Part shown: positions 1 to 6,758 of the stretch, in pieces
How the letters are laid out: the number at the start of each line of letters is the position of its first letter
Numbering within the stretch: the stretch's first letter is position 1
Assembly: GCA_002478225.1 (NCBI GenBank)
Contig: DLMV01000019.1
Coordinates: 64,265-79,966, forward strand
From: Deltaproteobacteria bacterium UBA7527
Lineage (GTDB): Bacteria > Desulfobacterota > Syntrophorhabdia > Syntrophorhabdales > Syntrophorhabdaceae
Direction: 5' to 3'
Length of the DNA: 15,702 nucleotides
Position numbers and translations under genes: made by a program
The notes under the pieces: model-generated
Seen by the model: the letters and a program-made list of their open reading frames with translations, nothing else
The model's database searches: none
What the model was told of the DNA's origin: nothing

Positions 1-55
1 CAGGGAGCAAAACAGTTTTCCGGAGTTAAATCGGTTTGGGCAACAGGCTGTAAAG
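1..55. repeat. Partial copy of an interspersed repeat (copy A)
   Basis: Bases 1-21 match 742-762 at about 19 of 21 positions (shared core AAACAGTTTTCC), and bases 38-51 match 777-790 at about 13 of 14 (shared core GGGCAACAG). The middle segment differs. The two copies have the same orientation, spacing and order of conserved ends, as expected of a dispersed element with a variable centre. Confidence 0.55.
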
Positions 56-101
56 CGTTAACCGTTAAGACTCTTCTCATTTGACCTTTTCCAATATTCA
101 T
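1..101 (-). CDS. Possible start of a further gene running off the left edge (doubtful)
   Basis: An ATG at 101 overlaps the TGA stop of the winged-helix gene as ATGA, with a GGGGAGT purine-rich stretch just upstream, and the frame stays open to the window edge (33 codons, beginning MNIGKGQMRRVLTVNALQPV). This geometry suggests a translationally coupled next gene. Against it, the purine stretch belongs to a heptamer repeat, and bases 1-52 resemble another repeat copy at 742-795, so the frame may be chance. I do not recognise the peptide. It could be the start of the missing HdrA, but nothing visible supports that. Confidence 0.25.
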   Translation of the reverse strand, partial: MNIGKGQMRRVLTVNALQPVAQTDLTPENCFAP

Positions 102-487
102 TCTTTACTCCCCGTTTCACGTTTCACGTTGCTTTTTCTAAATATCACGTCTCTATCTTTATGTGCTGCCATCTCAACGAGGTTCTTTCGTACAAGCTCC
201 TTGAGATGGTCGAATATCCTTTTCTGCTCCATGCCGAGCTTTGCGGAAAGGACAGGTATGACCTCACCCTGTTCCGGCAATGCCTCCAGTATCTTTGCCC
301 TCTCATAGGCAGCGGCAAGGAGGGGCTCAAAAACAAGAGAGAACTGCCTGTCCGTAAAGCGCTCCCCGTATACGTTCCCGGCGCCGAGCGCATCCTTCCT
401 GTCGAGAAGCCTTTTCAGCCGCTCCGCGCCTTCGGGGTCATGCGTTCCTATGAAAGCGAGTTTTTCTGTCAAATCAATATTATTCAT
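98..487 (-). CDS. Small winged-helix (helix-turn-helix) protein, function unknown
   Basis: A 129-residue soluble protein. Residues about 65-115 (AKILEALPEQGEVIPVLSAK, then a helix with FDHLKELVRKNLVE) read as a winged helix-turn-helix of the ArsR/MarR type: a helix, a turn, a recognition helix and a short beta wing ending near VIFRK. The N-terminal half (residues 1-60) is charged and not recognised. There is no membrane segment or cysteine cluster. It lies downstream of hdrB in the same orientation, but 350 bases of repeat-rich DNA separate them, so cotranscription is uncertain. The start ATG at 487 has only a weak AGAGATG ribosome site. The last ten or so residues (NVKRETGSKE) are encoded by the tandem heptamer CGTGAAA, so the native C-terminus may have been replaced by repeat sequence. 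It could be a redox or C1 regulator, or a non-DNA-binding adaptor. Confidence 0.75.
   Translation of the reverse strand: MNNIDLTEKLAFIGTHDPEGAERLKRLLDRKDALGAGNVYGERFTDRQFSLVFEPLLAAAYERAKILEALPEQGEVIPVLSAKLGMEQKRIFDHLKELVRKNLVEMAAHKDRDVIFRKSNVKRETGSKE
113..133. repeat. Heptamer tandem repeat, CGTTTCA type
   Basis: Three 7-bp units (CGTTTCA, CGTTTCA, CGTTGCT) lie in tandem inside the 3' end of the winged-helix gene. The same unit occurs at 5213-5242 between the glutamate synthase genes. Confidence 0.6.
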
Positions 488-550
488 AATGGAGCATCTC
501 TATTCAGTATCTCTGTTGTGTATTTAAAAGGCTGTTGCTTAAAAGATCGA

Positions 551-795
551 ATAATGAGCAGGAAGGAACTTTTCGCGAATCGCGACTTCGAGCACGGTTG
601 GCAGCCACCCGCTCCATTCTTCCACGGGTACTCGGCAGGAAGAACGTTCCGAAGGACAACCTGCGCTGTCTGAGTGCGAAGCGCGAGTTCGCAGGTTGAG
701 TGAATTCCGAGTCTTAGTGGGTATACCGCGCGCAGCGGAGCAGTGAGCGAAACAGTTTTCCTGCGAATATAATATTGGGCAACAGACTGTTGAGT
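551..795. repeat. Interspersed, structured repeat element in a gene-free gap (copy B)
   Basis: The gap 488-839 contains no convincing gene. It holds an internal 9-bp inverted repeat (CAACCTGCG at 657-665 and CGCAGGTTG at 690-698), an 8-bp palindrome GAACGTTC at 642-649, and at 742-795 the segment that recurs at the left edge of the window. The reading frame covering it on the minus strand has arginine- and serine-rich shadow-type composition and no ribosome site. I read this as a dispersed non-coding or decayed mobile element. Its outer limits are estimates. Confidence 0.5.
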
Positions 796-839
796 CCCTA
801 GTTTATTGTACACAGTGTTTTTTTGTTTTGTTGTAAATC

Positions 840-1697
840 TCATTTTTTCTTTGCCTTTTTTACAATCGCATCAACCGGTATGATATGCGAGCCGGTCCCT
901 TTCAGCTCGCCGAAGAGCGCAAGCTCGAGCAGCTCGGTGAGAAAGAGTATGGGCAAGTTCTTATCGTTTCTTCCGAGATAGGGCAGGAGGTCAAGGTTCA
1001 ACTGGCAGAGAGGGCAGGGTGTCACAACAGCATCTGCTCCCAGGGAAAGGGCCATATCCATGATCTTTGACGACAGCTTAAGCGTCATCTCTTTGTTGGT
1101 AAGGGTCTTGCTCGCGCCGCAGCATTCCATCTTGTATGGCCAGTTTACGACTTCCGCGCCCGCAGACCAGATGAGACTGTCCATGCTCACCGGGTCTTCT
1201 TTGTCGTCGAAGGCCTCCATCTTCATGATCCGCGTCAGGACGCATCCGTAATAGGGGACGACCCTGATCGAAGAGAGGTCGTAGGAGATCCGTTGCGCCA
1301 TGGCCTCGATGCCGACATAGTCGTGCAATACCTCGATGATATTTTTAACCTCTATAGTGCCGGTGCACTGAAGGGGGTAGATCGTTTTATTGATCTCTTC
1401 CCTGAGTTCACCGTCCTCCCGGACCCTCGTATTCGTTATTACAGAGCGGTTGTAGCAGGCGGAGCAGGGGGCGAAGAGATGATTTCCTTCGCGTTCGGCG
1501 AGGGCGAGGTTCCTGCCGGCCAGTGCATATCCAAGTTTTTCATCGATCGTGTGCGCTGCAGAAGCGCCGCAGCACGACCAGTCCTCAAGTTCCCTGTGCC
1601 CGATGCCGAAGAAAGAAAAGACGGCCTTGAACGATTCTTCGTAGAACCTGCTCGACGTCTTCAGGGAGCAACCGGGATAATAACTCAACGTTACCAA
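840..1697 (-). CDS. hdrB: Heterodisulfide reductase subunit B (HdrB) family protein
   Basis: With the TTG start at 1697 the protein has 285 residues, close to the usual HdrB size. It has two CCG domains. The first carries YYPGCS (Cys10), WSCCGAS (Cys42-43) and PCSACYN (Cys78, Cys81). The second carries YYGC (Cys152), ECCGAS (Cys192-193) and PCPLC (Cys228, Cys231). In characterised HdrB these two motif sets hold the non-cubane [4Fe-4S] clusters that reduce a disulfide; in bacteria HdrB-like subunits also serve as electron-transfer modules in MetVF-HdrABC-MvhD and Qmo/Flox complexes. Both sets are complete, so the protein should be functional. An ATG at 1727 has no ribosome site, whereas GGAGAG lies 7 bases before the TTG and the resulting N-terminus (MVTLSYYPGC) fits the family. 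It follows hdrC after a 127-base repeat-bearing gap. The physiological substrate cannot be read from the sequence. Confidence 0.93.
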   Translation of the reverse strand: MVTLSYYPGCSLKTSSRFYEESFKAVFSFFGIGHRELEDWSCCGASAAHTIDEKLGYALAGRNLALAEREGNHLFAPCSACYNRSVITNTRVREDGELREEINKTIYPLQCTGTIEVKNIIEVLHDYVGIEAMAQRISYDLSSIRVVPYYGCVLTRIMKMEAFDDKEDPVSMDSLIWSAGAEVVNWPYKMECCGASKTLTNKEMTLKLSSKIMDMALSLGADAVVTPCPLCQLNLDLLPYLGRNDKNLPILFLTELLELALFGELKGTGSHIIPVDAIVKKAKKK

Positions 1698-1704
1698 CGT
1701 ATAT

Positions 1705-1710
1705 CTCTCC
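1705..1710 (-). promoter_or_regulatory. Ribosome binding site that decides the hdrB start
   Basis: GGAGAG on the minus strand lies 7 bases upstream of a TTG codon at 1697. The upstream in-frame ATG at 1727 is preceded by CACCCCCATTCA, with no Shine-Dalgarno match. The TTG start is therefore preferred. Confidence 0.6.
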
Positions 1711-1777
1711 GTATAGCTCTCGAACATTGAATGGGGGTGGCCATTAAAGTTTGATTCACCGTACCCATATTTAATAT

Positions 1778-1826
1778 CGAAGCACGAAATCCTAAATCAT
1801 AAACAAATCCTAAATTCAAATTTTCT
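1778..1826. repeat. Heptamer repeat, (C/A)NAAATC type, between hdrC and hdrB
   Basis: Seven consecutive 7-bp units read CGAAGCA, CGAAATC, CTAAATC, ATAAACA, AATCCTA, AATTCAA, ATTTTCT. The unit is AT-rich and degenerate but the 7-bp phase is kept. The array runs up to and over the hdrC stop codon. Confidence 0.6.
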
Positions 1827-2394
1827 AAGATACCAGACAAATTAATATTTTGGTCATTTGTGCTTGTTTCGAAACACCTGTCTTTTTGAATATCTCCTTC
1901 ATCCCTTTCCTGTCCTTGATATTATGAGGGAGGAGTCCTATCCTGCCTTTCTTCAACATTCCCACGCCCATCATGGTGTCGCTGAAAAGATCTTTTTTAT
2001 CGATCTTATACCGGAGTATCGTCTCCATTTCGTGAAGCCTTCCGTGTCTTTGGACGCTTTCGAGAAAGATCTCGTCAAAGCGCCAGGTGTCTTTTTCCAC
2101 CATCTTGCCTTCCCGCACAGAGATCTTTCTGAGGGCATCAAAGACGCGGGCAACGTCAATATCGTTCGGGCACCGAACGCTGCAGGTAACGCATTGGAGG
2201 CATGCCCAGATCGCCTTTGATCCGAGCACCGTGTCCCTGTTGCCGAGGATGATATGGCGTATGATCCTGTGAGGATAGATATCCATGTCTGCTACAACAG
2301 GACAGCCGGCAGTGCACTTGCAGCACTGATAGCATGCCGACACCTTTTCGCCTGTAGCTTTCTCCACCTCATGGAGAAAACCGAGATCTTCCAT
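1825..2394 (-). CDS. hdrC: Heterodisulfide reductase subunit C (HdrC) family iron-sulfur protein
   Basis: A 189-residue protein with two ferredoxin-like [4Fe-4S] motifs: Cys21, Cys24, Cys27, Cys31 (CYQCCKCTAGCP) and Cys65, Cys68, Cys71, Cys75 (CLQCVTCSVRCP). The RIIRHIILG segment between them is typical of HdrC, which passes electrons between HdrA-type flavoproteins and HdrB. The gene starts 15 bases after the stop of the glutamate synthase amidotransferase/GXGXG gene, so it belongs to that transcript and precedes hdrB. The ribosome site is weak (GGGGG). The extreme C-terminus (about MTKILICLVS) is encoded next to or within AT-rich heptamer repeat sequence and may not be ancestral. HdrA, the usual flavin partner, is not in the window. 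Confidence 0.93.
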   Translation of the reverse strand: MEDLGFLHEVEKATGEKVSACYQCCKCTAGCPVVADMDIYPHRIIRHIILGNRDTVLGSKAIWACLQCVTCSVRCPNDIDVARVFDALRKISVREGKMVEKDTWRFDEIFLESVQRHGRLHEMETILRYKIDKKDLFSDTMMGVGMLKKGRIGLLPHNIKDRKGMKEIFKKTGVSKQAQMTKILICLVS

Positions 2395-2409
2395 GGAACC
2401 CCCAGTATA

Positions 2410-5112
2410 TTATATCTTATTATAATTTGTGCTGTGGTGAAATAAAATATCGGGCATCCCTTCGATGCTCTTTCCGGTCACCCACTCTTCGTTCATGCTC
2501 AGAGAGCTGCTCGCCAGCACTGACAATTTGACGGCGCCGATGGTACGGTAGACATCCCCTGGCTTCCGGCGTTTGCCGTCTACGGTGAGCAGGTGTCTGT
2601 TGATGGAGATGCCGAAGAGGCGCTCATTCTCCTTCAGGTAGGGAAGGATAAGCTCCCAGTCGCGCTCATCAAAGGGCAATATCTGCCCGCCGTTCAGCTG
2701 TTCAGGGACGATCTTCCTGTAAGGGTCCCTGATGAAGATGGCCCCGCCCGATGCGAGGGAGAAGAGGTTCGATCCTGGGTAGGGGGTATCCTGCGGAATG
2801 ACGCGCCCGCGGTCGTCAAAGGTCAGACCGTTTACGATAACGAAGCCGCCCCCGTTATAGGGATCGCCTGCCATGAAGGATTCGGCGAGGAAGTCGAGCG
2901 CCGTGCCGTTGATGATGACCCTCGGTCTTCCCACTGCGTTGATGAGGGGACGCCCCGCGGCGTTGCCGAGGACATAGACCTCGCCTCCCTTTGCCCCGTA
3001 CATGAACGTCTGTCCAACGTCGCCGTAGACAACGAGCTTTCCGCGTTTCATTATCTGTCCGAGCTGATCCTGGGCATTGCCGTGGACATATATCTCGAGT
3101 CCGTCGATCCCCGATGCGAGATAGTCTCCTGTTGAGTCATACGCATCGATGCGGATGCCCTCCGTTTCAGGCCCGAGACCGCAGCCGAGAAAGCGCTGGC
3201 CGCGAAGGCCGAAACAGATGAATTTCTTCCAGCCCATCCTGTATGCCTCTGTAACGAGGTGCGCATAGGAATCGTCTCCCTCCGGTGGAAAATTGCCTGC
3301 ATCCGCAATGAGCACCTCTTCCACTGGAAAAGGCGGACGAAGATGCTGTCTTCTTTCAAAGTTTATCCGTCCATAGCGTCCTGCTGCATTGTCGTTCAGG
3401 AGAGGAACGGTGTTGAACAGGGAATGAAGCGTCTCCGTTGCCATCTGCAGGATCGAACGGCGCCTCTTTTTTCCCGTCGGATAATAGCGGTCAAGAAAAA
3501 GCGTGAGAAGACGGATCACATTTCCTTTCAGCGCATCATCTTTTGAAAGATCCCTCAGTCTGTTGAGAACTGAGCCGGTGTAACTGTAATCCCACTTCGG
3601 GAGTCCCTTTGCAAGCGACGAAAACAACCCTTCAACATCTCCCTTTCTCAGCTCTTTTCTCAAGCCTGCCTGAAAGGCGCTCTCAAGCTTTGCGAGAGGA
3701 AGCTTCTTTGTAAGATCGCAGGGCCTCTGATCCCGGGGCACATCGATCTGTCTGTCGAACTTGTCGCTGCATATGAGGTTCTTGCGCCCGTTAGCGGATT
3801 CCCTGACCGTAAAGATAAAAGCGCCGCCGTCCGTGTAGCTTCCGCCCCGGGCGTTCCAGTAATGGTCGGCGATAGTGCCGAAACGAGGATCTTCCTTCGC
3901 GAGGCTTTCAAGGGTCGCGTCGATTGCCTGCTTTTCAGAGCAGATGAGCCCTATCTCAACTTCGCCTTTCTGGATCGCGAAGACCTGCGGCCTCAGCATT
4001 GCCGTGTCGGTAATTCCGATAAGCTGGTACTGTCTGTTCTTGACGTCCGTGCGGGCAATGATAAAAAACCAGGGCCCGTCAGGCGATCCATGGATATGGG
4101 CGGCCTGTATCCGGCGATAGATGCGCTGTTTTTCTTCGGGCAGGTGGTCGAAGTCCATCTCGGCCGTCGGCGCCAGCGCTTCGATGATATACTCAAGAGG
4201 ATACCCGTAGACCCTGTTCAGGAGGTCGAAGATCTGCACCGATACCTCCGTGTCGGTAAGAAAAAGCGGGTAGATATTTCTCTGCTTGAGGTATTCAGTG
4301 ACGGAGTAATAATTGGCGAAGTCGCCGTTATGCACAAGGGCCTCATCAAGCCCAATGAACGGGTGGGCGCCTCCCGGATGCCATACGCGGCCCTTGGTCG
4401 GGTATCGCTGATGGGCGATCCAGATATGGGCATCGAAATTATCGAGCTTATAATATTGGGCTACCTGCTCGGCATAGCCGACGATCTTCAGTATCATCAT
4501 GTCCCTGCCATGGGAAAGGACAAAAGCCCGCTTCTCGCCAAGGGAGCTGTAAAGAGCGAGGTTAAGCCGGTAGGTGTTCTGGTAGATGAATTCCTCTTCA
4601 GCCTTATCTTCAGGGAGCATCAGGAGGTTTCTTTCTTTCCGGAAACGGGCGAGGGCATCAGGTCTCACGCGGACAAAGTAGCGCTTCACCGCCGGCGGCT
4701 TCATCTCGAGCCCGGGGATGTCCCTGTAGTCATCGACAGTGTCGATAAACGCCTCGTGAGCTACCCTGAAGTGCGGACGGATAAACCGCTCTTCCATCTC
4801 CGCAAGTACAGTTTCGTCGAGGAGAGCTACCTGGAGAAGGAAATCCTCATCGAGCGTTCTCTGATCGACGCCGAGCTTGGCAGGGGTGAGACCGACGGCG
4901 GCAAGCCCTCCTCCCTTGCCGTTGCCGCGGTTGTGCATCTGGACCGACGGCTCGAAGATGTGGCGCCCGCTTACCGGGATATTGCAGACAAAGCCTGTAA
5001 CGCCGCAGCCGCCTTCCTCGGCATCCACGCGCGGACGGCTGATGGCTCCTGCCTCATCCCCGAGATGACGGCGGGAATCGATGATAGACTGTGCGTATGT
5101 TCTGTTCTTCAT
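2410..5112 (-). CDS. Glutamate synthase, fused glutamine amidotransferase (class II) and GXGXG domains
   Basis: A 900-residue protein. Residues about 36-430 form a class II amidotransferase: Cys36 in GGCGVTG is the expected N-terminal nucleophile after removal of a 35-residue propeptide, with MHNRGNGKGGG (59-69), HQRYPTKG (234-241), VHNGDF (260-265) and TDTE (286-289). Residues about 630-790 carry the glycine-rich beta-helix of the glutamate synthase alpha subunit (GLRGQRFLGCGLG, VYGDVGQTFMYGAKGG, YVLGNAAGR). The FMN/iron-sulfur central domain is absent and is encoded by the next gene upstream. In archaea these parts are three separate genes; here the first and third are fused, in an order that skips the catalytic core. 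The protein should release ammonia from glutamine and pass it to the FMN subunit. The region 430-630 is unassigned. A modest AAGGA ribosome site lies about 10 bases before the ATG. Confidence 0.92.
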   Translation of the reverse strand: MKNRTYAQSIIDSRRHLGDEAGAISRPRVDAEEGGCGVTGFVCNIPVSGRHIFEPSVQMHNRGNGKGGGLAAVGLTPAKLGVDQRTLDEDFLLQVALLDETVLAEMEERFIRPHFRVAHEAFIDTVDDYRDIPGLEMKPPAVKRYFVRVRPDALARFRKERNLLMLPEDKAEEEFIYQNTYRLNLALYSSLGEKRAFVLSHGRDMMILKIVGYAEQVAQYYKLDNFDAHIWIAHQRYPTKGRVWHPGGAHPFIGLDEALVHNGDFANYYSVTEYLKQRNIYPLFLTDTEVSVQIFDLLNRVYGYPLEYIIEALAPTAEMDFDHLPEEKQRIYRRIQAAHIHGSPDGPWFFIIARTDVKNRQYQLIGITDTAMLRPQVFAIQKGEVEIGLICSEKQAIDATLESLAKEDPRFGTIADHYWNARGGSYTDGGAFIFTVRESANGRKNLICSDKFDRQIDVPRDQRPCDLTKKLPLAKLESAFQAGLRKELRKGDVEGLFSSLAKGLPKWDYSYTGSVLNRLRDLSKDDALKGNVIRLLTLFLDRYYPTGKKRRRSILQMATETLHSLFNTVPLLNDNAAGRYGRINFERRQHLRPPFPVEEVLIADAGNFPPEGDDSYAHLVTEAYRMGWKKFICFGLRGQRFLGCGLGPETEGIRIDAYDSTGDYLASGIDGLEIYVHGNAQDQLGQIMKRGKLVVYGDVGQTFMYGAKGGEVYVLGNAAGRPLINAVGRPRVIINGTALDFLAESFMAGDPYNGGGFVIVNGLTFDDRGRVIPQDTPYPGSNLFSLASGGAIFIRDPYRKIVPEQLNGGQILPFDERDWELILPYLKENERLFGISINRHLLTVDGKRRKPGDVYRTIGAVKLSVLASSSLSMNEEWVTGKSIEGMPDILFHHSTNYNKI

Positions 5113-5243
5113 GCTATGTTATTCCTTATTTATTAAGTCGTGAAAAGTGAAATGTGAAAAGTAAAAAGTAAAAATAATCTGAGTACTGTTCCACTTCTAC
5201 GATCCTGCTCTCCGTTTCACGTTTTATTTTTCACGTTTCACGT
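5113..5243 (-). repeat. Inverted heptamer arms forming a possible long intercistronic hairpin
   Basis: The 131-base gap between two glutamate synthase genes holds five 7-bp units of TGAAAAG/TAAAAAG type at 5141-5175 and, in opposite sense, CGTTTCA-type units at 5213-5242, starting 2 bases after the upstream stop codon. The arms are partly complementary, so the mRNA could fold into an A/U-rich stem around a roughly 37-base loop. It might affect message stability or subunit ratio; it might equally be an inert repeat insertion. Confidence 0.55.
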
Positions 5244-6755
5244 TCAGTCCAGCTCCCCTTCTATCTCTTCCTGCCTTATGTAGTCCATGTGCGCAAGGAC
5301 GTCGAAGCGTCCCACGAGCTCTGCAACGCTTCTCATGCCGAGCCGCTTAAGGATGTTGACAAGCTGGGCGCGCCACGCACTGTACATATTGATGATGCGC
5401 TGCGTGCCCCATTCGAGCTCCATAAGATCGGTAAGCTCATCGTCGGTCGTGGCGATGCCGCGGGCGCAGCCGCGGCCCGACTCGCAGTGGTGGCAGCGGA
5501 TGCATTCGAGCGCCACAAGATCAGCTGTTCCGAGGCAGACCCCGTCCGCTCCCATGGCGATGATCTTCGCCATGTCGTATGCCGACCGGATGCCGCCGCT
5601 CGCGATGATGGTTATCTTGTCCCTGATCCCCTCGGCAAGGAGGAACTTGTGGACCTTCGGCAGGGCGTACTCGATGGGCATGGCGATGTTCTTCTTCGCA
5701 ATGTCAGGCGCAGCGCCTGTTCCGCCGTAGCTGCCGTCGAGCTGGACGATATGGGCCCCCGCATAGTAGCTGCCTACGGCGACCATGTCGACATCCGTCG
5801 GAGTCGATACTTTGACGGATACAAGGGCCTTGCGGTTTATTTCCTTGATCCAGTCCACGTGTTTCTTGTGGTCTTCAACGGAGTATACGCTGTGGAAGGG
5901 GAAGGGGGAGAAAAGCGCACTTCCCGCCACCGCCTCGCGCATCTGCGCCACGCGGGGAGTTACCTTGTCGCCAAGGAGGTGTCCGCCGAGTCCCGGTTTT
6001 GCGCCCTGCGCATATTTGAACTCCACGATGCGGACTCGCTTGATCGTGTCTTCCCGCACGCCGAAAAGACCTGTGGCAACCTGTGTGATGACGTTGTCGT
6101 CGTAGTCCATAAGCTCTTCGGGGTAACCGCCTTCTCCGGTGCAGCAGAAGGTGCCAAGCGCCACCGCGGCCCTTGCGCGGGAGAGCATGGTCACAATGCT
6201 CACGGAGCCGAAAGACATGCCGCCGAGATAGAGCGGCACAGGGATGGTCACTTTTGGACGGGAATCACCGGAACGGTTCAGTTCAATGGCAGTGGAAATA
6301 TCTCCATCTGTGACCGGTTTGTCGTTCCCGTTCTCTTTCGGCAGGATAAAGCGTATCTTGTCAAAGCCTCCGCCTGAATCTCCTGTCTTGTAGTTCAGAC
6401 CCTGGTGCGGGATAGCGCCGGTCTCTGCCATGTGCCATGTGCCGGCGAGGAGCTCTGCGGGCCAGCGCCTGTCGCCCAGCACTTCGAATGAAGGATTGAG
6501 GCGGATATGGATGGCCTTCTCAGGGCAGCGTTCTGCGCAATAAAAATCATTCTTTGAACAAGAAGGTCCGAGGCAGAGATGTTCGCATGATGCCTTTGGT
6601 CGTTTTGAGCCAACCTGATATACGCCATAGGGGCAGATCTCCACGCACAACCCGCAGTTGGTGCATGCCCTGGTTATGGTGATGCGGTATTTGCCGAGGG
6701 CGTTGCGGAAACGGCTTGGAGCATTCTTTATCTCAGGGAAATGAAAGCCCGTCAT
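5244..6755 (-). CDS. gltB: Glutamate synthase FMN/iron-sulfur catalytic subunit (archaeal GltB2 type)
   Basis: A 503-residue protein. The N-terminus has ferredoxin-like cysteines (Cys31, 34, 37, 41 in CTNCGLCVEICP, then Cys57, 61, 66, 73, 77), followed by the glutamate synthase FMN barrel. Signature segments are all present: GTFCCTGEGG (201-210), KYAQGAKPGLGG (247-258), SPFPFHSVYSVEDH (283-296), LDGSYGGTGAAP (339-350), ASGGIR (385-390) and a C-terminal CIRCHHCESGRGC (418-430) in the position of the 3Fe-4S site. It should reductively transaminate 2-oxoglutarate with ammonia delivered by the amidotransferase protein encoded next. N-terminal ferredoxin domains and the absence of a GltD gene suggest ferredoxin or another iron-sulfur donor rather than NADPH; this is inference. 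The ATG lies 3 bases after the stop of the upstream paralogue, with a GAGG ribosome site inside its end. Confidence 0.92.
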   Translation of the reverse strand: MTGFHFPEIKNAPSRFRNALGKYRITITRACTNCGLCVEICPYGVYQVGSKRPKASCEHLCLGPSCSKNDFYCAERCPEKAIHIRLNPSFEVLGDRRWPAELLAGTWHMAETGAIPHQGLNYKTGDSGGGFDKIRFILPKENGNDKPVTDGDISTAIELNRSGDSRPKVTIPVPLYLGGMSFGSVSIVTMLSRARAAVALGTFCCTGEGGYPEELMDYDDNVITQVATGLFGVREDTIKRVRIVEFKYAQGAKPGLGGHLLGDKVTPRVAQMREAVAGSALFSPFPFHSVYSVEDHKKHVDWIKEINRKALVSVKVSTPTDVDMVAVGSYYAGAHIVQLDGSYGGTGAAPDIAKKNIAMPIEYALPKVHKFLLAEGIRDKITIIASGGIRSAYDMAKIIAMGADGVCLGTADLVALECIRCHHCESGRGCARGIATTDDELTDLMELEWGTQRIINMYSAWRAQLVNILKRLGMRSVAELVGRFDVLAHMDYIRQEEIEGELD

Positions 6756-6758
6756 TGT

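Noticed and set aside
484..843. A 119-codon minus-strand frame after hdrB
   Set aside because: It overlaps the hdrB stop as ATGA by chance, lacks a ribosome site, and runs through a structured interspersed repeat.
3862..5136. A 424-codon open frame on the plus strand opposite the amidotransferase/GXGXG gene
   Set aside because: It lies wholly antisense to a gene with clear catalytic motifs, has no recognisable domain, and long antisense frames are expected in GC-rich codon-biased DNA.
5289..6377. A 362-codon open frame on the plus strand opposite the FMN subunit
   Set aside because: Antisense shadow with composition typical of the reverse complement of a real gene; no motif and no ribosome site support.
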